Program-made: the position numbers and the translations under genes
Notes under the pieces: model-generated
Told to the model about the DNA's origin: nothing
What the model saw: only the letters and a program-made list of their open reading frames with translations
Databases searched by the model: none
Assembly: GCF_016086655.4 (NCBI RefSeq)
Contig: NC_052137.2
Span: 33,810,007-33,874,006 of the forward strand
Length of the DNA: 64,000 nt
Direction: 5' to 3'
From: Lepeophtheirus salmonis
Lineage: Eukaryota > Arthropoda > Copepoda > Siphonostomatoida > Caligidae
Shown here: in pieces, positions 44,876 through 56,329 of the stretch
Numbering within the stretch: position 1 is the stretch's first letter
How the letters are laid out: each line of letters opens with the position of its first letter

Positions 44876-45600
44876 ATGAAAAGGTCATGTCTAGAGTCAA
44901 ATTACTTTGTGTTGTTAATTTGCCTTAATATATTGTCAAAACAACTCATGAAAGAGTTGAACGTTCCTGTACCTTTTGATGTAAGAGTGCCAGAAATCAA
45001 AAGAGTTATTTCGCCAGATATTGTACGTCATTGTATAGGCCTTTTCACGAAAGTAGACTTGATTAATCCGACGACAATTAGACTGACTTAGTCAGACTGC
45101 TATATTTCTTAAGAAGAGCGAAGCAGTGTGGTAGATGCAATCATTTTGGCAACTTGTTAAATGAATGTGAAAAAAAATCTAAGTTTCCATTAGAACATCG
45201 TAGTGGGCTTGTGAGGAGAATGACAGGGAAAGATATAGAAGGAAATAAAATTCCTATAACTCTTGAGTATGATGCTGGAGAAAATACGAAGAAAACAAAT
45301 ACGATGACGGTTGCCTCATCAATCCCGATTTCAGAAAGTTCTGAATAAAGTGAAGCAACTAGAGAAGTTGAAATATCACCAAATATCTTAAGCGTAGGGA
45401 GGTTACATACATCGTAGGAACGAAAAAAGGTACAATGGAAGTCGATGAAGTCATTGTAGAGGAAGGGGCTGGGGAAGGAGATAGACGAAGAGAAACTAGA
45501 GTTCGTGAAAGAAGAAAATTCAAGGGGTCGAGATAGCTTTAGATTCAGCAAATCTTCACGTCCAAATAAGTATCCTGACATGAAAAATCCCAATCGCTAG
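44876..45600 (+). pseudogene. Non-LTR ORF1 (gag-like) remnant
   Basis: 44876-45091 reads PFDVRVPEIKRVISPDIVRH and then VDLINPTTIRLT. Around 45118-45175 a zinc-knuckle-like block QCGRCNHFGNLLNECEKK is seen: Cys-x2-Cys-x4-Asn-x4-Cys, with Asn where a CCHC knuckle needs His. A charged tail follows (ISESSE, KEEN and similar) to about 45590. ORF1 proteins bind the element RNA. The His-to-Asn change and stops indicate decay. Confidence 0.6.
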
Positions 45601-45658
45601 CCAAGCTTGTCACTTCCGAGACTGAACGATAAAAATAAAGGACCTTTGGAGTCATCTC

Positions 45659-46393
45659 TTGGAGCTCAATTCTCAAATTTTAATTCAAATACACCTTTAT
45701 CATGTTAAAGCTGCAGAAGCTGAACTGCGTGAATTTGAATATGAGATTGCTCTCATCCAGGAACCTCTTCTTGAGTCTAATTCAAACTTTCTCTCCTCCA
45801 GTAGTTCAACTAAATTCTTTGTGAGAAAACCAGGTGGAAGGGCATGCATACGAGTTGACAAGCGAGTCCCCTTTTGGAATGTTGAAGAATTTACTGGATA
45901 TGATATCACCACCATTTTTGTTCAACAAACTTGTAATGCCCACCCCAGTCAAGTTGTTCTTACACAAAAGCTGAATATATACTACAGTTTGGGTTATTTT
46001 GATATTTTTCTTAAAGTGAGAGTAAAAAATAAATTCATAGCATTATTTACATACTGTAAAAAACAACATTTGCCACTAGTAATTAAATCTGACTCCAATG
46101 ATCATGGCTCCCTCTGGAGATCACCTAGTTCAAATACTCGACCCCCCAACTTGAGCATTCAAAATATTCGAACCACACCTACTTTTCAAACTGAACGTGG
46201 CTCAACTCATATTCAAATCAAGATTACAAACAATATCTTCAACCAACGTATGCAAGTTACTAATTGGTATGTGAACATTGAGTATTCACATAGTGATCGC
46301 TCATACCTGAAATGCTCCATAGGTAGCTACGAACCAGCCGTGGAGAAATATCATAACCTTATTAAAGCCGACTGGCAAATATTTGCAATTTAA
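45659..46393 (+). pseudogene. Non-LTR endonuclease domain (ORF2 N-terminus)
   Basis: A 244-codon open frame. It opens with LIQIHLYHVKAAEAELREFE and IALIQEPLLES (the N and QEP metal-site blocks of apurinic-type endonucleases), then RACIRVDKRVPFWNVEEFTG. The D-x-N block appears as VIKSDSNDHGSLWRS, followed by TPTFQTERGSTHIQIKIT and the final SDH motif as SHSDRSYLK. His to Arg in SDH removes a catalytic residue. The enzyme nicks target DNA for target-primed reverse transcription. Confidence 0.78.
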
Positions 46394-46849
46394 TATCTGG
46401 AAAATTAAAGGATCTGCCTAACTCCCTGAGCAGCAGCCTTGAGAACACTTCCACAGCTTGGACAGGGGCTATACAGGAGCCGGAAAGGAGGTCTAGATCG
46501 GTACCTCGGTGGAACGAAATACTCGAGTCCCATAAAACCTATGTACACAACATCTTACGCCGTATTCGCAGAGTCAAAGGTGATCAATGCCTCCGGGATG
46601 CTCTAACAAAATAAAACAGGGAGTATTCTAATCTTTAAAAAAAGTCCAAACTTCTTAGTTGACGTGAATATTGTAGTCGATATAAACAGTATTGGTGATG
46701 TCTCTATGGTGGTTTGACCGGTAAAGATAAAAAAAAACAGCCACTCTAGAACTTTTTTTTATGTTAATGGAATGATGGTCGACATCCCCTGAAACAACCA
46801 CCAAAAATCTTTTAGCTCGTCACTTCCCCGGTGGTGAACTGAATCCTGG

Positions 46850-48190
46850 TCCTGACCTTATTTAGGAGGCCTTTTCACTAAGTTCGCTTGAGTAGAGTGA
46901 CAATTTGGATGGTGTTATCACGTTGGAAAAGCTAGAAACTGCTGTTCTCTCCTTTCATATCTTTCTTTACCTTAGGGGTTTTGATGAAATTTCCCCTTGA
47001 GTACTAAAACATCTTCTAATAAAAATGTTAGAACATCTTCGTCTTCTCTTTGTACGTTCTGTACGATTGAATAAGATTCCTTTTGTTTGAGCAATCTTCG
47101 TTCCCAAACCGGGCAAATTCGTATGCTGATCCAAAGACCTTTCCCCCAATAACTTTGTCAAGCTTTGTTCTTATAACACTTGAACAGATTCTTCAATGGC
47201 ATCTTCAAGAACAACTGCCTCTATATCTGTATTGGAAACACGCTTTTACCTTTGGTCGATCTTCGGACTCAGCTTTTGCAGAAGCGATAGACCTCCTTGA
47301 AGAGGCTGTTTACTGCAATAAATCTTGGAGCCTTTAATAACATTTCCTTTGCTGGTGCTTTAACAGGACTCCAAGCTCAAGGTGTGGATCTCTCTATCTA
47401 CCTTTGGTACGAAAAAATCCTGAAAGGGATAATTACGAAGAAAGTCCCCCCAACCTGGGGTAGTTCACTGGGGGGGGGAGTGTTATCCCCTATTATCTGG
47501 AATATCACTAATAAATGCTCTCTTAGTCCAGTTGAAGGATACTAATGTCAGGGTTGTCGGGTATGCAGATGATGTCTTCCTTATCGTTGTTGGACTTGAT
47601 CTTATGAGTATGGTTCATATTATGAATGAAGGTCTCCTGACTGTTCATCAATGGGATCATGCCAGGGGTCTAAATTTTAATCCCTCCAAGACAGTGGTCA
47701 CAGTCTTCACACGTAAAAAAACATTCACTTTCGCTGTGGCCAAGCCTTTCAATGGAAGGCCAACAAATACAGTAATCTCCAAAAGATAAAATATCTTTGG
47801 GTTTTGTTGGACTCAAAACATAGATTCCACACACATCTCATAGCAAAATTATGCAAAGCCATAAAACCTTTTCCATGTCATGAAGGGACTTGTTGGACAA
47901 ACCTGAGCCTTGGCTCAGCCAATCACTCTGGGATGGCCTTAGTGTTGTCAAACCTGCCTTAACATATAGAGCTCTGATTTGGGGTCCAATATTACATCAG
48001 GGCAACAAACTCTTCTTGACAAAAAAAAGAGACTAGGATTACTTGGTCTCTGTCATCCTATGCGTTTGACGAACACAAGGGGTATGGAATTCTTGGCCTT
48101 TTGTTAGATATGGATGCAAAAAACTTCCCATCCGAGCTCCCCCAGCTTCGGGCACGTCATCAAAAATATGTGCAGCTTGATGAAAGACTA
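46850..48190 (+). pseudogene. Non-LTR reverse transcriptase domain, frame-shifted
   Basis: Blocks appear in the expected order across frames: FDEISP-VLK near 46980, AIFVPKPGKFVC near 47090-47125, LVLITLEQILQWHL near 47155-47210, HAFTFGRSSDSAFAEAIDLL near 47230-47300, GAFNNISFAGALTGLQAQGV near 47330-47390, GGGVLSPIIWNITN near 47470-47520 and VVGYADDVFLIVVG near 47550-47600. YADD is the polymerase active site. The thumb-like LLDSKHRFHTHLIAKLCKAI follows near 47810-47870, then RLGLLGLCHPMRLTNTRGME near 48030-48090. At least three frame changes are needed. Confidence 0.8.
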
Positions 48191-48200
48191 TTTATCTCCT

Positions 48201-48689
48201 ATTCAAGATTGTTTTTGTATCCAGCCTTCTGCATATGATTCAAAACGGGTTTAACATCAATATTCAACTCCTGGGCAATCCTAAGAATGTTAAAATGACG
48301 TTTTATCTCGATATTTTCATAATTTTATCAATATTTTCGACGACAGGTTTGCTATTTTGTGTGGTGTATAAAACACCTTCACTACGCCATAAATAAATCG
48401 CCGGAACCACTGTTGTTCGACACGAACCAAAAGAGTATCGGCGCCAAATACTCAAAAATATATTTTTTTTCTTGGTCGCTTTTCACCCTTTCAGATAATA
48501 CAAATGTAAAAGATAACAAATTTCTTCCATACTTGACACCGATAGTTCACGACTGAATCGGCCAAGTGCAATACTGTCCAAGAGCGTCTGTAGTATACAC
48601 TTACACCTTTACAACACTTTGTTGTATGATCTGATGTGACCAATAATGGACAAGATATATTTAGCTTAACATAAGAGCAAAAAATATAA
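48201..48689. other. AT-rich spacer
   Basis: No gene recognised; an ORF of 65 codons at 48359 has no motif. Confidence 0.4.
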
Positions 48690-48750
48690 AGGTTTCAGAC
48701 CGGTCTAAGATTTCTACGACTGAAATCCAGCACTATAAATTTTCATAACA
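48690..48750. repeat. GGTC-rich repeat fragment, copy 4
   Basis: TTCAGACCGGTCTAAGATTT and CGACTGAAATCC resemble the GGTC family by motif; short, so low certainty. Confidence 0.4.
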
Positions 48751-48783
48751 ACTTTTTTTATGGTCTATAATGCTGTTTGAAGC

Positions 48784-49371
48784 AATGGTCCCCGAACCCT
48801 GGGCCGCAAACCAGTACTGGGACACACAGGAATTGATTAGTTATTTCTGTTTTATGTATTATCTACGTCTTGGACGTTGTGACTTAAAAAGTCGTCTTAC
48901 TACCTGATTTACAGTTGGTAGGAGAAGAAAAAAGTATTAAGTATAATGCAAATTTCAAAAGGTAAATTACTTGTGCGAGGCGAGGAAGTTGTTAATTATT
49001 TTTGGGCAAAAAATTTTACTTGACTCATTGGATTTTGCAAGCAACAAACTGCAATGCCTATCTCATGTTCTCCATGTTCTTTTGCTTTGTTATGGGGCCA
49101 TTTTGTTAGAAAGAAACACACTTATAGCTCCCAATGATTGAGCGTTATAATAGCGTAGTATTGTTGGAGCAATGTGATTATAAAGTTATTATTTCTTAAT
49201 GATATAAAAGCATTGTAATGGTGGACCAATGTGCTAATACAGTTCCATATGAGTACACAGTGAATTCATATTTATTATTATTATTTAACCCCCCGCCCCC
49301 CGGGCCATAGTACAATTGTCAGGTGTTGACCGGTCTGCAGTACGAAAAAGGTAAGGAACCACTCCTATAAA
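48784..49371. mobile_element. hAT-like non-autonomous element
   Basis: The left end CAATGGTCCCCGAACCCTGG then GCCGCAAACCAGTACTGGG and the right end GACCGGTCTGCAGTACGAAA, GGTAAGGAACCACTCC are inverted and strongly resemble hAT-type ends (CAGTGGTCCCCAACC and GGCCGGTACCGG). Possible 8-bp flanks GTTTGAAG and CTATAAAG agree only partly. About 590 bp with no transposase frame. Confidence 0.65.
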
Positions 49372-49959
49372 GCACTAATTACATCAAATTTTTCTCACTG
49401 TAGAACATGAAAAAAATAAAAATAATAATAATGTGAAGCCTTGAAAATGATCGAAATATCCTCTAAAATAAACCAAGAACATATTTTAAATACAATCAAA
49501 AGCTGTACTTGCCAATGATCTCTTAAAACCTTTGCTTTCCGACCCTTGGACCTGCAATTATCGTTTGTAGAATACAATTTGACTTTTGTGGGATTCATTT
49601 TTTTATAGTTGTTTCATGTAAACCTTACAACTTATAGTCTGTAGTTGTGCTTTTACTAAAACATGTAAAAAAATTACCTTTATAACCCAAAGTTTTTTGG
49701 ATCAATATACTATATTTTTTTAAATATTTTTATACAACATATACATGATTTAGTCTTATTTTCCCCCCTGAAGGATCTATATATAAGACAAAACCCTAAA
49801 ATATAGCCTGTAAGAACATGATTCTAGACTCAATAAATAGTTTAATTATTTATATATTTTTTTCGAAATCGAAGAAAATGCCTTTTTAACACACTTTCTT
49901 AATCCAAGGGTAAAAATTTGATGACTAGTCATATATAATATATTAGCCATGATTTATAT

Positions 49960-50640
49960 TTTGACATATATTTTTTTTTCTAAAATAAACATTGTTTGAC
50001 GATGTTAATTTAATCATCATTCACACAAAACTTACTCTATATTAGCTTTGATTGAAGTTTGACATTCGTCAAGACGAATGTGTATTTCATATATGTGCTG
50101 CGTCTACATTAAAATAATCTTGAATAAAGATCAAGAAAAGGGGATTGTAAATGTACATATATACAGCTAGTGTTGATTCGGTACTTTATTTATTTGGTCC
50201 GGTCCAGTCTTAGGACCGGCCTATAGATCCTTAGGACTGTTGATCATTGGGATTGTTACTTAACTGACGGTCCTTTGAATTTTTCACACAAGTATCGATG
50301 GTTTATTAAGTCAATTACGATATATGAAATATTTATTAAGATTATTGTACATATCTTGCAAACAATATTATTTTTTTCATTGTCATACAATATAATACGA
50401 ACATATTAGTTATATAATTTTTTTATTATATAACGGAATAATTAAAAAAAGGAAAAACACCCTCATTGACGTCAGGAGGGATCGAACCATTTTGGGTACA
50501 ATTGGCGGCACACCCAAAGGGTTAATAAGAGTAGTTTCTTTACAGAAATTGACGATAATTTGTCGCAAAATACAAATGTAATCTAGACTGTATATATTTA
50601 GAAAAAAGTAATTTTACCATGTTAGCAAATTTATGAGAAT
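49960..50640 (+). repeat. Repeat B, copy 3, with GGTC-rich insert
   Basis: 49990-50130 has TTGACGATGTTAATTT, CTTTGATTGAAGTTTGACAT and AAAATAATCTTGAATAAAG. 50170-50290 is a GGTC-rich segment (TTTGGTCCGGTCCAGTCTTA, GGACCGGCC). 50505-50600 has ACCCAAAGGGTTAATAAGAG and AGAAATTGACGATAATTTGT, the repeat B landmarks. Confidence 0.45.
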
Positions 50641-51207
50641 GCTTGTATTTGAAGTTAAAGACAACATATGTAAAATCAACAGGACAATGATTGTTAAAAA
50701 AATAAAGCTTGTACTTTGTATGAAAGGGCTATTATGTAATTGGTTTTAAGTACATATGATTTACTTCTGATAGGTAAGAATACAAATCTGAGAACCATCG
50801 TGTTTTTTTAAATCCTATATTTGATAAAACATTTTGTTTTTTGTTGTATTACTATTGATATATACATTCGTAATAGTACAATAGAGACTTCGTTCAAATA
50901 ATTTAATTCTTACATGACTCCCTGTTTGATGGAGAACAAAAGGATAAGTTTTGTCAATTAGTTAAGGTAATGGTGTAGATATAAATTAAAGTAGTTAAAG
51001 GTAGAGTGAAGCAGAGATGAGTAGGTGCTTTAAATATATGTTGTATCTATTATATCTGTAACTCCCTCTGTCGTTATTAATGGTTGTATTAATAACTTTT
51101 TTTTGTTATTTTTTGAAGTCCTTTTCTGGCGCCTACTTTCTTCTTATTCGGCCCTTCATCAATTGATAGGCTTAAGCATTCATTCTTATGCTGTTCAATT
51201 TCTTATA
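50641..51207. other. AT-rich spacer
   Basis: No gene recognised. Confidence 0.4.
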
Positions 51208-51209
51208 TA

Positions 51210-52100
51210 CAAGGTGTGTTCAAAAGTAAGATGACTTTGTATTTTTGTAGGAAAAAATATTTATTTATTCATCAATATATATGTTCAAAGTAATCCTCCT
51301 CAGATACAATACACTCGTGCCAAGGCTTTATTCAATCCTTGAAGCACTTCTCATAAGCACTTTTCGGTATAGCCTTAGGTTCCTTCAGCAATGCAGTCTT
51401 TATCTCCACAATCATTGTAAATCTCCGTTCTGTCATAGGTCTTTTCATTTTTGGAAACAAGGAATAGTCACATTGGGCCAAATCCGGTGAATATATTGGT
51501 GTTTTTTTTGCCAAAAAATAAAACGATCTATTGTTAAAAATTAAGCAGTTTCGAAACTTCCCCGACACTCGTCTCCTGCCTCAAAAAGTCTGAAAATAAT
51601 TTAAAGCACGAGGCAACCGATATGCCAATGTCCTCAGCAACTCCTCTGATTGTGATTCGACGGGTTTCAAAAATAATTTTCTTCACTGCTTCAACGTTTT
51701 CGTTTGTTGTTGACGTGCCCAGAGCAATACCTATCATTGACATATTCCTGCCCCTCTTGAAAGAGTGTGTACCTCTTGTAATTTTTTTTTAATACTATGA
51801 ACAGTTTCACCGTGTACCACTGTTAACATCTCAAGTGTTTTGGAGTACTTAATTTCATTTTTTACACAAAATTTGATGCAAATTCTTTGATCCATGTTTT
51901 TATTTAACAAAAAATTCCCAAACACACAAAATACTTCAAACCATTATGCCTATCACAAACAAACTAAACATATTATATAGCTGAAACAGTAAATATATGT
52001 TCGAAGCAAGTGTATTAACATAAAAAAATCAAAAAAATCGAGCATACCAAATGTACCTTACCCATGAAATTTGAACAGTCAACTTACTTTTTGAACACAA
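51210..52100 (-). mobile_element. Deleted mariner (GTGTGTTCAAAAGTAAG termini), copy 2
   Basis: Left CAAGGTGTGTTCAAAAGTAA; right, reverse-complemented, GAATTGTGTTCAAAAAGTAA. The minus strand starts MDQRICIKFCVKNEIKYSKT at about 51895, with LTVVHGET, then an HTH block at 51590-51740 (STTNENVEAVKKIIFETRRI, GVAEDIGISVASC). It jumps to the C-terminus at 51332-51510 (YSPDLAQCDYSLFPKMKRPM, FKDWIKPWHECI). The third catalytic Asp (AQCD) is present; Asp 1 and 2 are deleted. Confidence 0.8.
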
Positions 52101-52224
52101 TTCGCACAATATATATACCAACGAGTGACTAGCATTTGTGCTGACTTTTGTGATTCCTTTGGACTCTTTTTTGTATGGAATAAATTGTTAAATATGGATA
52201 CATTTATATGCAGTGATAATAATC

Positions 52225-52620
52225 GTTAGCATTTTGGCATGTTAAAAAAGAAAGAAACTGATAGTCAATATATCAGGGGGACAATTTGAAGTTTACAAGG
52301 AGAACAGCTATCATTCATGAAGTAGATCAGCTACAAACAGCTGTGACGAGGGGGAGAAGGAAATACATAAGGACATAAGCAAGAATTACTCCGTCAGCGA
52401 TACTCCATTCTACTCTGTGTCCAACAAATTCTTAGAAGTACTCTCAGTCTTTCATAGGCACACTCAAATGTTCAATCCGGTTTCGTATATATCAATGATG
52501 GTTTGTTTGTAGTAGAAAAGGAAGTCCACTCCTCAGGAATTAAAGAACAATGATGACAGCTCAGGAAAAGAAAATTCACTCTTCAGGTTGCCAACAAAAA
52601 AACAAAAAAAAACAGTTAAG
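52225..52620 (+). repeat. Repeat A copy, 3' part
   Basis: It has GGGGGACAATTTGAAG, GATCAGCTACAAACAGCTGT, GCAAGAATTACTCCGTCAGC, GATACTCCATTCTACTCTGT, GTCCAACAAATT and CTCTTCAGGTTGCCAACAAA. This is the most complete 3' half in the window. A further piece near 52860-52960 has ACGTTCTCTCCTCAAGAATA. Confidence 0.6.
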
Positions 52621-54340
52621 CTAAACAATGCAAAAAATGTAATATTTTGCCAGTGGCATGTCAACCGTTTATGTTTGAGTTTGAATAAGAATATTTCATA
52701 CCACTGTTGACTTTTTATAACTACTTAATTACTTTTAAATCTTAATATTGAACTGCGTGTGATCTGGGAATGCTCGGAGTTATTAAGTGCTTCCGAACGT
52801 ACAATTTTGGCTTTAATATTATAAAAGATAACTACTCAAAAAATCCTGGGTATTACATTCTGTTTTTCTTGAGCACAACCATATCAAACTACTCACTCAA
52901 TACTTACACGTTCTCTCCTCAAGAATAAAATAATTATAATAAAATCTTGAGAAAAAAATATTGATATGATTTGATGAGCCAGCCAGTACTCTACCTCGTT
53001 CATAAACCTCATCTAATGTCATTCATTACTATTTTTTCTTTTTTAATATAAGTTTAACTAAACACTTTCGATATTTAATTCATTTTATATAGTGTTCCTT
53101 GTATATTATACTCCCTTTTTTTAAATTTATTTTGTGTTGGTTTATGATATACATCATGGAGCATTCATCTACCGAAGCAACTAGCCCTGAAAATGTATGG
53201 CGCTAAAGCGTTTTACTCATACCCAACCCTTGAAACACTGAAATTAATTTTTCAATTATGTTTCAAGGAGTATTGGGTAAGTGCCTGAGTAAACGCTCAT
53301 CAGATACCATGAATATATATATATCAATCTATATTCCTAACTGTCCTGCTGTCTTAATCAACCAGCACCTTTCATGCACCCGGTGATATCGTTTCAAAAA
53401 AATTACTCGCTAGATGGCTCTTTAGTTGAATCAATGTTACTTTTTAAACACTTTTTCACAACAATTAGCAATATTTTTTTAATTTTTTTTGTACCAAAGT
53501 GCAAAATTGTGTTTCACTCAATTCAGTCAAACTGTATCAACTCACTTAAACCTCAAATAGGTTGGATAATGAAATGCCCTAATCCCCTCAACGAAACATC
53601 ATTTAAGACTGAAGGAAGCAAGTGTTGATCTTATTTTAAATACTCAGGAGTGAAATTTTGTTTTTATTAATAGAGATAAAGTAATTCATGAAACCCTCAG
53701 TGACATCTTGAGTCTAAAAAAGTATTTTGGTGGCCAACTAAATTCGGTTAAAGTTGATCTTTGTTTCGCCACTTGATTTATAGCTTTGTTCAAGACATCT
53801 TAAGGAAGACTTCAAGAGCTTATCTCTTAAATTTACTTAAATGATGACTATTATAATTAACTACGATCAACTTAGTCACAAGAAGCTGTGTGGTTATCAT
53901 ATGAGTGTTCTGAAATTAGGTGAGATGAATTGGCAATTTTGTAAAGAATATCCCTATCAATCAAAGACACGCCACGTATTTTTTTGTCTGTTTACTTTTA
54001 CACGCCTTAAGGGTACGTAGACGGGATAGCCACCTCTCCCTAAAGCCACGGAAACCCCAATAAACATATCCTCCTAAGACTGGGATATATTTTCATCTAC
54101 TACAATCACATTTGTTACAACAAAAATTCATAAAACCAAAACAAGGAAATTGTTTATAAAAATAACAACACCGATTTAAAAAACGTCATTAAAATTAAGT
54201 CTTCTTAACGGCTTCAATATAAAGTAAAATTTCTTTTTTTAGGGCGAGCCTTTCATATTTCCCTCCTTATACTCTCCAAGGCATGCCACTCTACCCATCT
54301 ACGCCATCTACACCACGTTATCTAAATTGAAAATCTATTC
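52621..54340. other. AT-rich spacer
   Basis: Apart from the repeat A piece near 52860-52960, nothing recognisable. Confidence 0.4.
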
Positions 54341-54410
54341 CTACAGCTCAGTGGTTAAAAAATTCGCTAATCAAGTGCCTTGCAATGCGAGGTATTACTG
54401 TAAACTAATG
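54341..54410 (+). repeat. tRNA-like fragment, possibly SINE-derived
   Basis: CAGCTCAGTGGTTA is close to a pol III A box. ATTCGCTAATCAAGTGCC and GCAATGCGAGGTATTACTG follow at the spacing of an anticodon arm and T arm, but the B box is degenerate. No cloverleaf is intact, so it is not a functional tRNA gene. Confidence 0.35.
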
Positions 54411-55230
54411 ATGTATATTATACACTACATTAATTATTGGTTAAAAAAAAATACGCCTACAGATATCATGAGAGTCAAGTAAAAGATCGATAAATGACTC
54501 AATTGAAGATTTTGCTCCGAAGTACTCCTATTTCGTTAAAAACTTTAGAGTAAGGATATTATTGCTTATATACAATATTATAACATAAATTTAATATGTA
54601 ATTAGAACGAGGAATTCTTGGAATATGCGAAATAACACACTTATTTCCGAATAAATTTATGATTAATGCACATAACACATGTACATAAAAATGAAATCAA
54701 AGCTTATATTTTAAAATTTAATATGATTTATTATAAGTATATAGAAATAAAAATTATTCAAATACTCAAATAAGTAGTCATTCCCCCTCCTTCATAATCT
54801 ATCCCAATCATTCGAATAAACTACATAAATATTTTATGTGGATATAGTCCGAATCATATCATTGGTTTTTAGAGAGAGATGCTATTGTGGAAATTCCCCT
54901 TCATTAATTATTAAAAATTAACATCCATTAACTTTTTAGATGAAATATTCAACAAGGATATTGTTTTTTTGTTTTTTTTTTTTACAAAATGAGATTTTGG
55001 AAAGAGAGAGTAATATGAAAATGATAGGTTTAAAAAAAAAAAAAAGACAAGCAGAACCCAGGGACTATTTTTATAGTTCTTTGAAGATGCCTAATATCAA
55101 CACTCTGAGATAATTATTAGTTGAGATAGGAACAAGACAACACTTTTTGAATCAAACAAAAAGAAGATAAAATGGGTTTGGGTTAGATGCTTCCGTTCAA
55201 GATATAGTGAAAGGCCTGGAAAAACCTGTG
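54411..55230. other. AT-rich spacer
   Basis: No gene recognised; A and T runs near 54966-54983 and 55033-55046. Confidence 0.4.
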
Positions 55231-55234
55231 TTCA

Positions 55235-55365
55235 ATCATTCAACAAATTGACTCTGGCTAGTGTGTAAGAGAAGACTAACGAAGAACAAATTTGTTATCT
55301 TTTATTTGAATGTGAGCATATACCCAATGTCTGGGATCACTGAAGGTGTGTTTTTATTGGAATTT
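55235..55365 (+). pseudogene. Possible C-terminal fragment of a non-LTR reverse transcriptase
   Basis: One frame gives LTLASV, then NEEQICYLLFECEHIPNVWD followed by a stop. The LLFECEHIPNVWD motif resembles the Cys/His block that closes ORF2 of many non-LTR elements (LLFECxHxxxxW). Upstream Cys residues are not evident, and the fragment is short. Confidence 0.4.
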
Positions 55366-55397
55366 TAAAATATTATTTAACTTTTTACATATTTATA

Positions 55398-55908
55398 GTA
55401 GGTGGAGTAAAAAATTCTGAGAGTTTTTTTTTTCTTTATTTTGACGATAAAATTACATAAATAAATAAAGTTATCATGCCTATCCAACTTGACGATTTCC
55501 ATTATTTTATCAACATATTCCATGATTGACCTACCAGATTGTGCATCATCTTCGACTTTCATACTAAGAGAACTGAATTGTTGGAGGCACCGCTTTGCTG
55601 TAGCATTCGATACTGTATTGGGTCCATAAACAGTACAATTTTTTTGACCGCCTGCACCGCCTTTTTACCTTGGTCGTAGTGATATTAAAGAATCTATAGA
55701 ATTTTCTCTTTTTCTACTTCCATTTTGGAACAATGCAACATATAACTGTCTTCAGCAAATACAAAACTGTAAAAGAAACTTTTTTTTTTAAGTGTACGTT
55801 TAACATATAAGCGTACTTCAGCTTTTTTTAATGTAATGTATTAATCGTGAGATATAGCTTACTATAGACATCTAGCGAGAAAAACTCAGAATTTTTTACT
55901 TGACCTAA
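55398..55908 (-). mobile_element. Internally deleted mariner (AGTAAAAAATTCTGAG termini)
   Basis: Left GTAGGTGGAGTAAAAAATTC then TGAGAG; right, reverse-complemented, TTAGGTCAAGTAAAAAATTC then TGAG. TA flanks both ends (55396-55397, 55909-55910). The minus strand gives YDQGKKAVQAVKKI near 55640-55690 and DDAQSGRSIMEYVDKIMEIV then KLDRHDNF near 55460-55560, equivalent to the D-x-RSGRP linker of mariners. The catalytic domain is absent. 511 bp. Confidence 0.78.
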
Positions 55909-56329
55909 TATATTGGTTCTCATTAAAAATGAAATAATTTTATTACAACTAAAGTTCAGAGCATCTTATACAATCAACTAGAACGCCATTGCCTGATAAT
56001 TATGTCCAAATTATTGATAGACGTATCAATAGACTTTTATAAGAATGTGATTTCCTTTTATTTTGTGTGTGTTTTTGTTATGTTTTAGGTTTAGGGTGCG
56101 AGTTTAGCTTCACATTGTACATTCTGTCAAAAAAGTACATGGAATTGTAAACTTAAATTGCCCTCACTTAAGGGATTAAAAAAGAAAAATCTAGATCCCC
56201 AGCACAGTCTTTCATTATGATGCCAAGTTGATGAGCGCGATCTGTATCCCAGTTTACTTGCAAAAGCTGGATAATTCAGGCTACCTCACTAATGCTCCAT
56301 GATTTTTTATAATGAACGAAATATCTTTG

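Larger units (their letters stand above)
44870..48200 (+). mobile_element. Decayed Jockey/R1-type non-LTR retrotransposon
   Basis: In order on the plus strand: a gag-like ORF1 remnant (44876-45600), an apurinic-type endonuclease (45659-46393) and a reverse transcriptase (about 46850-48190). This is the layout of Jockey/R1/I-group elements. All parts carry stops or frameshifts. No 3' poly(A) or short tandem tail, and no target-site duplication, could be placed, so ends are approximate. Confidence 0.82.

Noticed and set aside
45141..45593. 150-codon frame on the minus strand
   Set aside because: It lies opposite the decayed ORF1 of the retrotransposon; its Ser/Phe-rich composition is the antisense of the acidic, Lys-rich ORF1 tail.
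50463..50530. Minus-strand GGTTCGATCCCTCC resembling a tRNA B box
   Set aside because: No A box or cloverleaf upstream; a single near-match is not enough.
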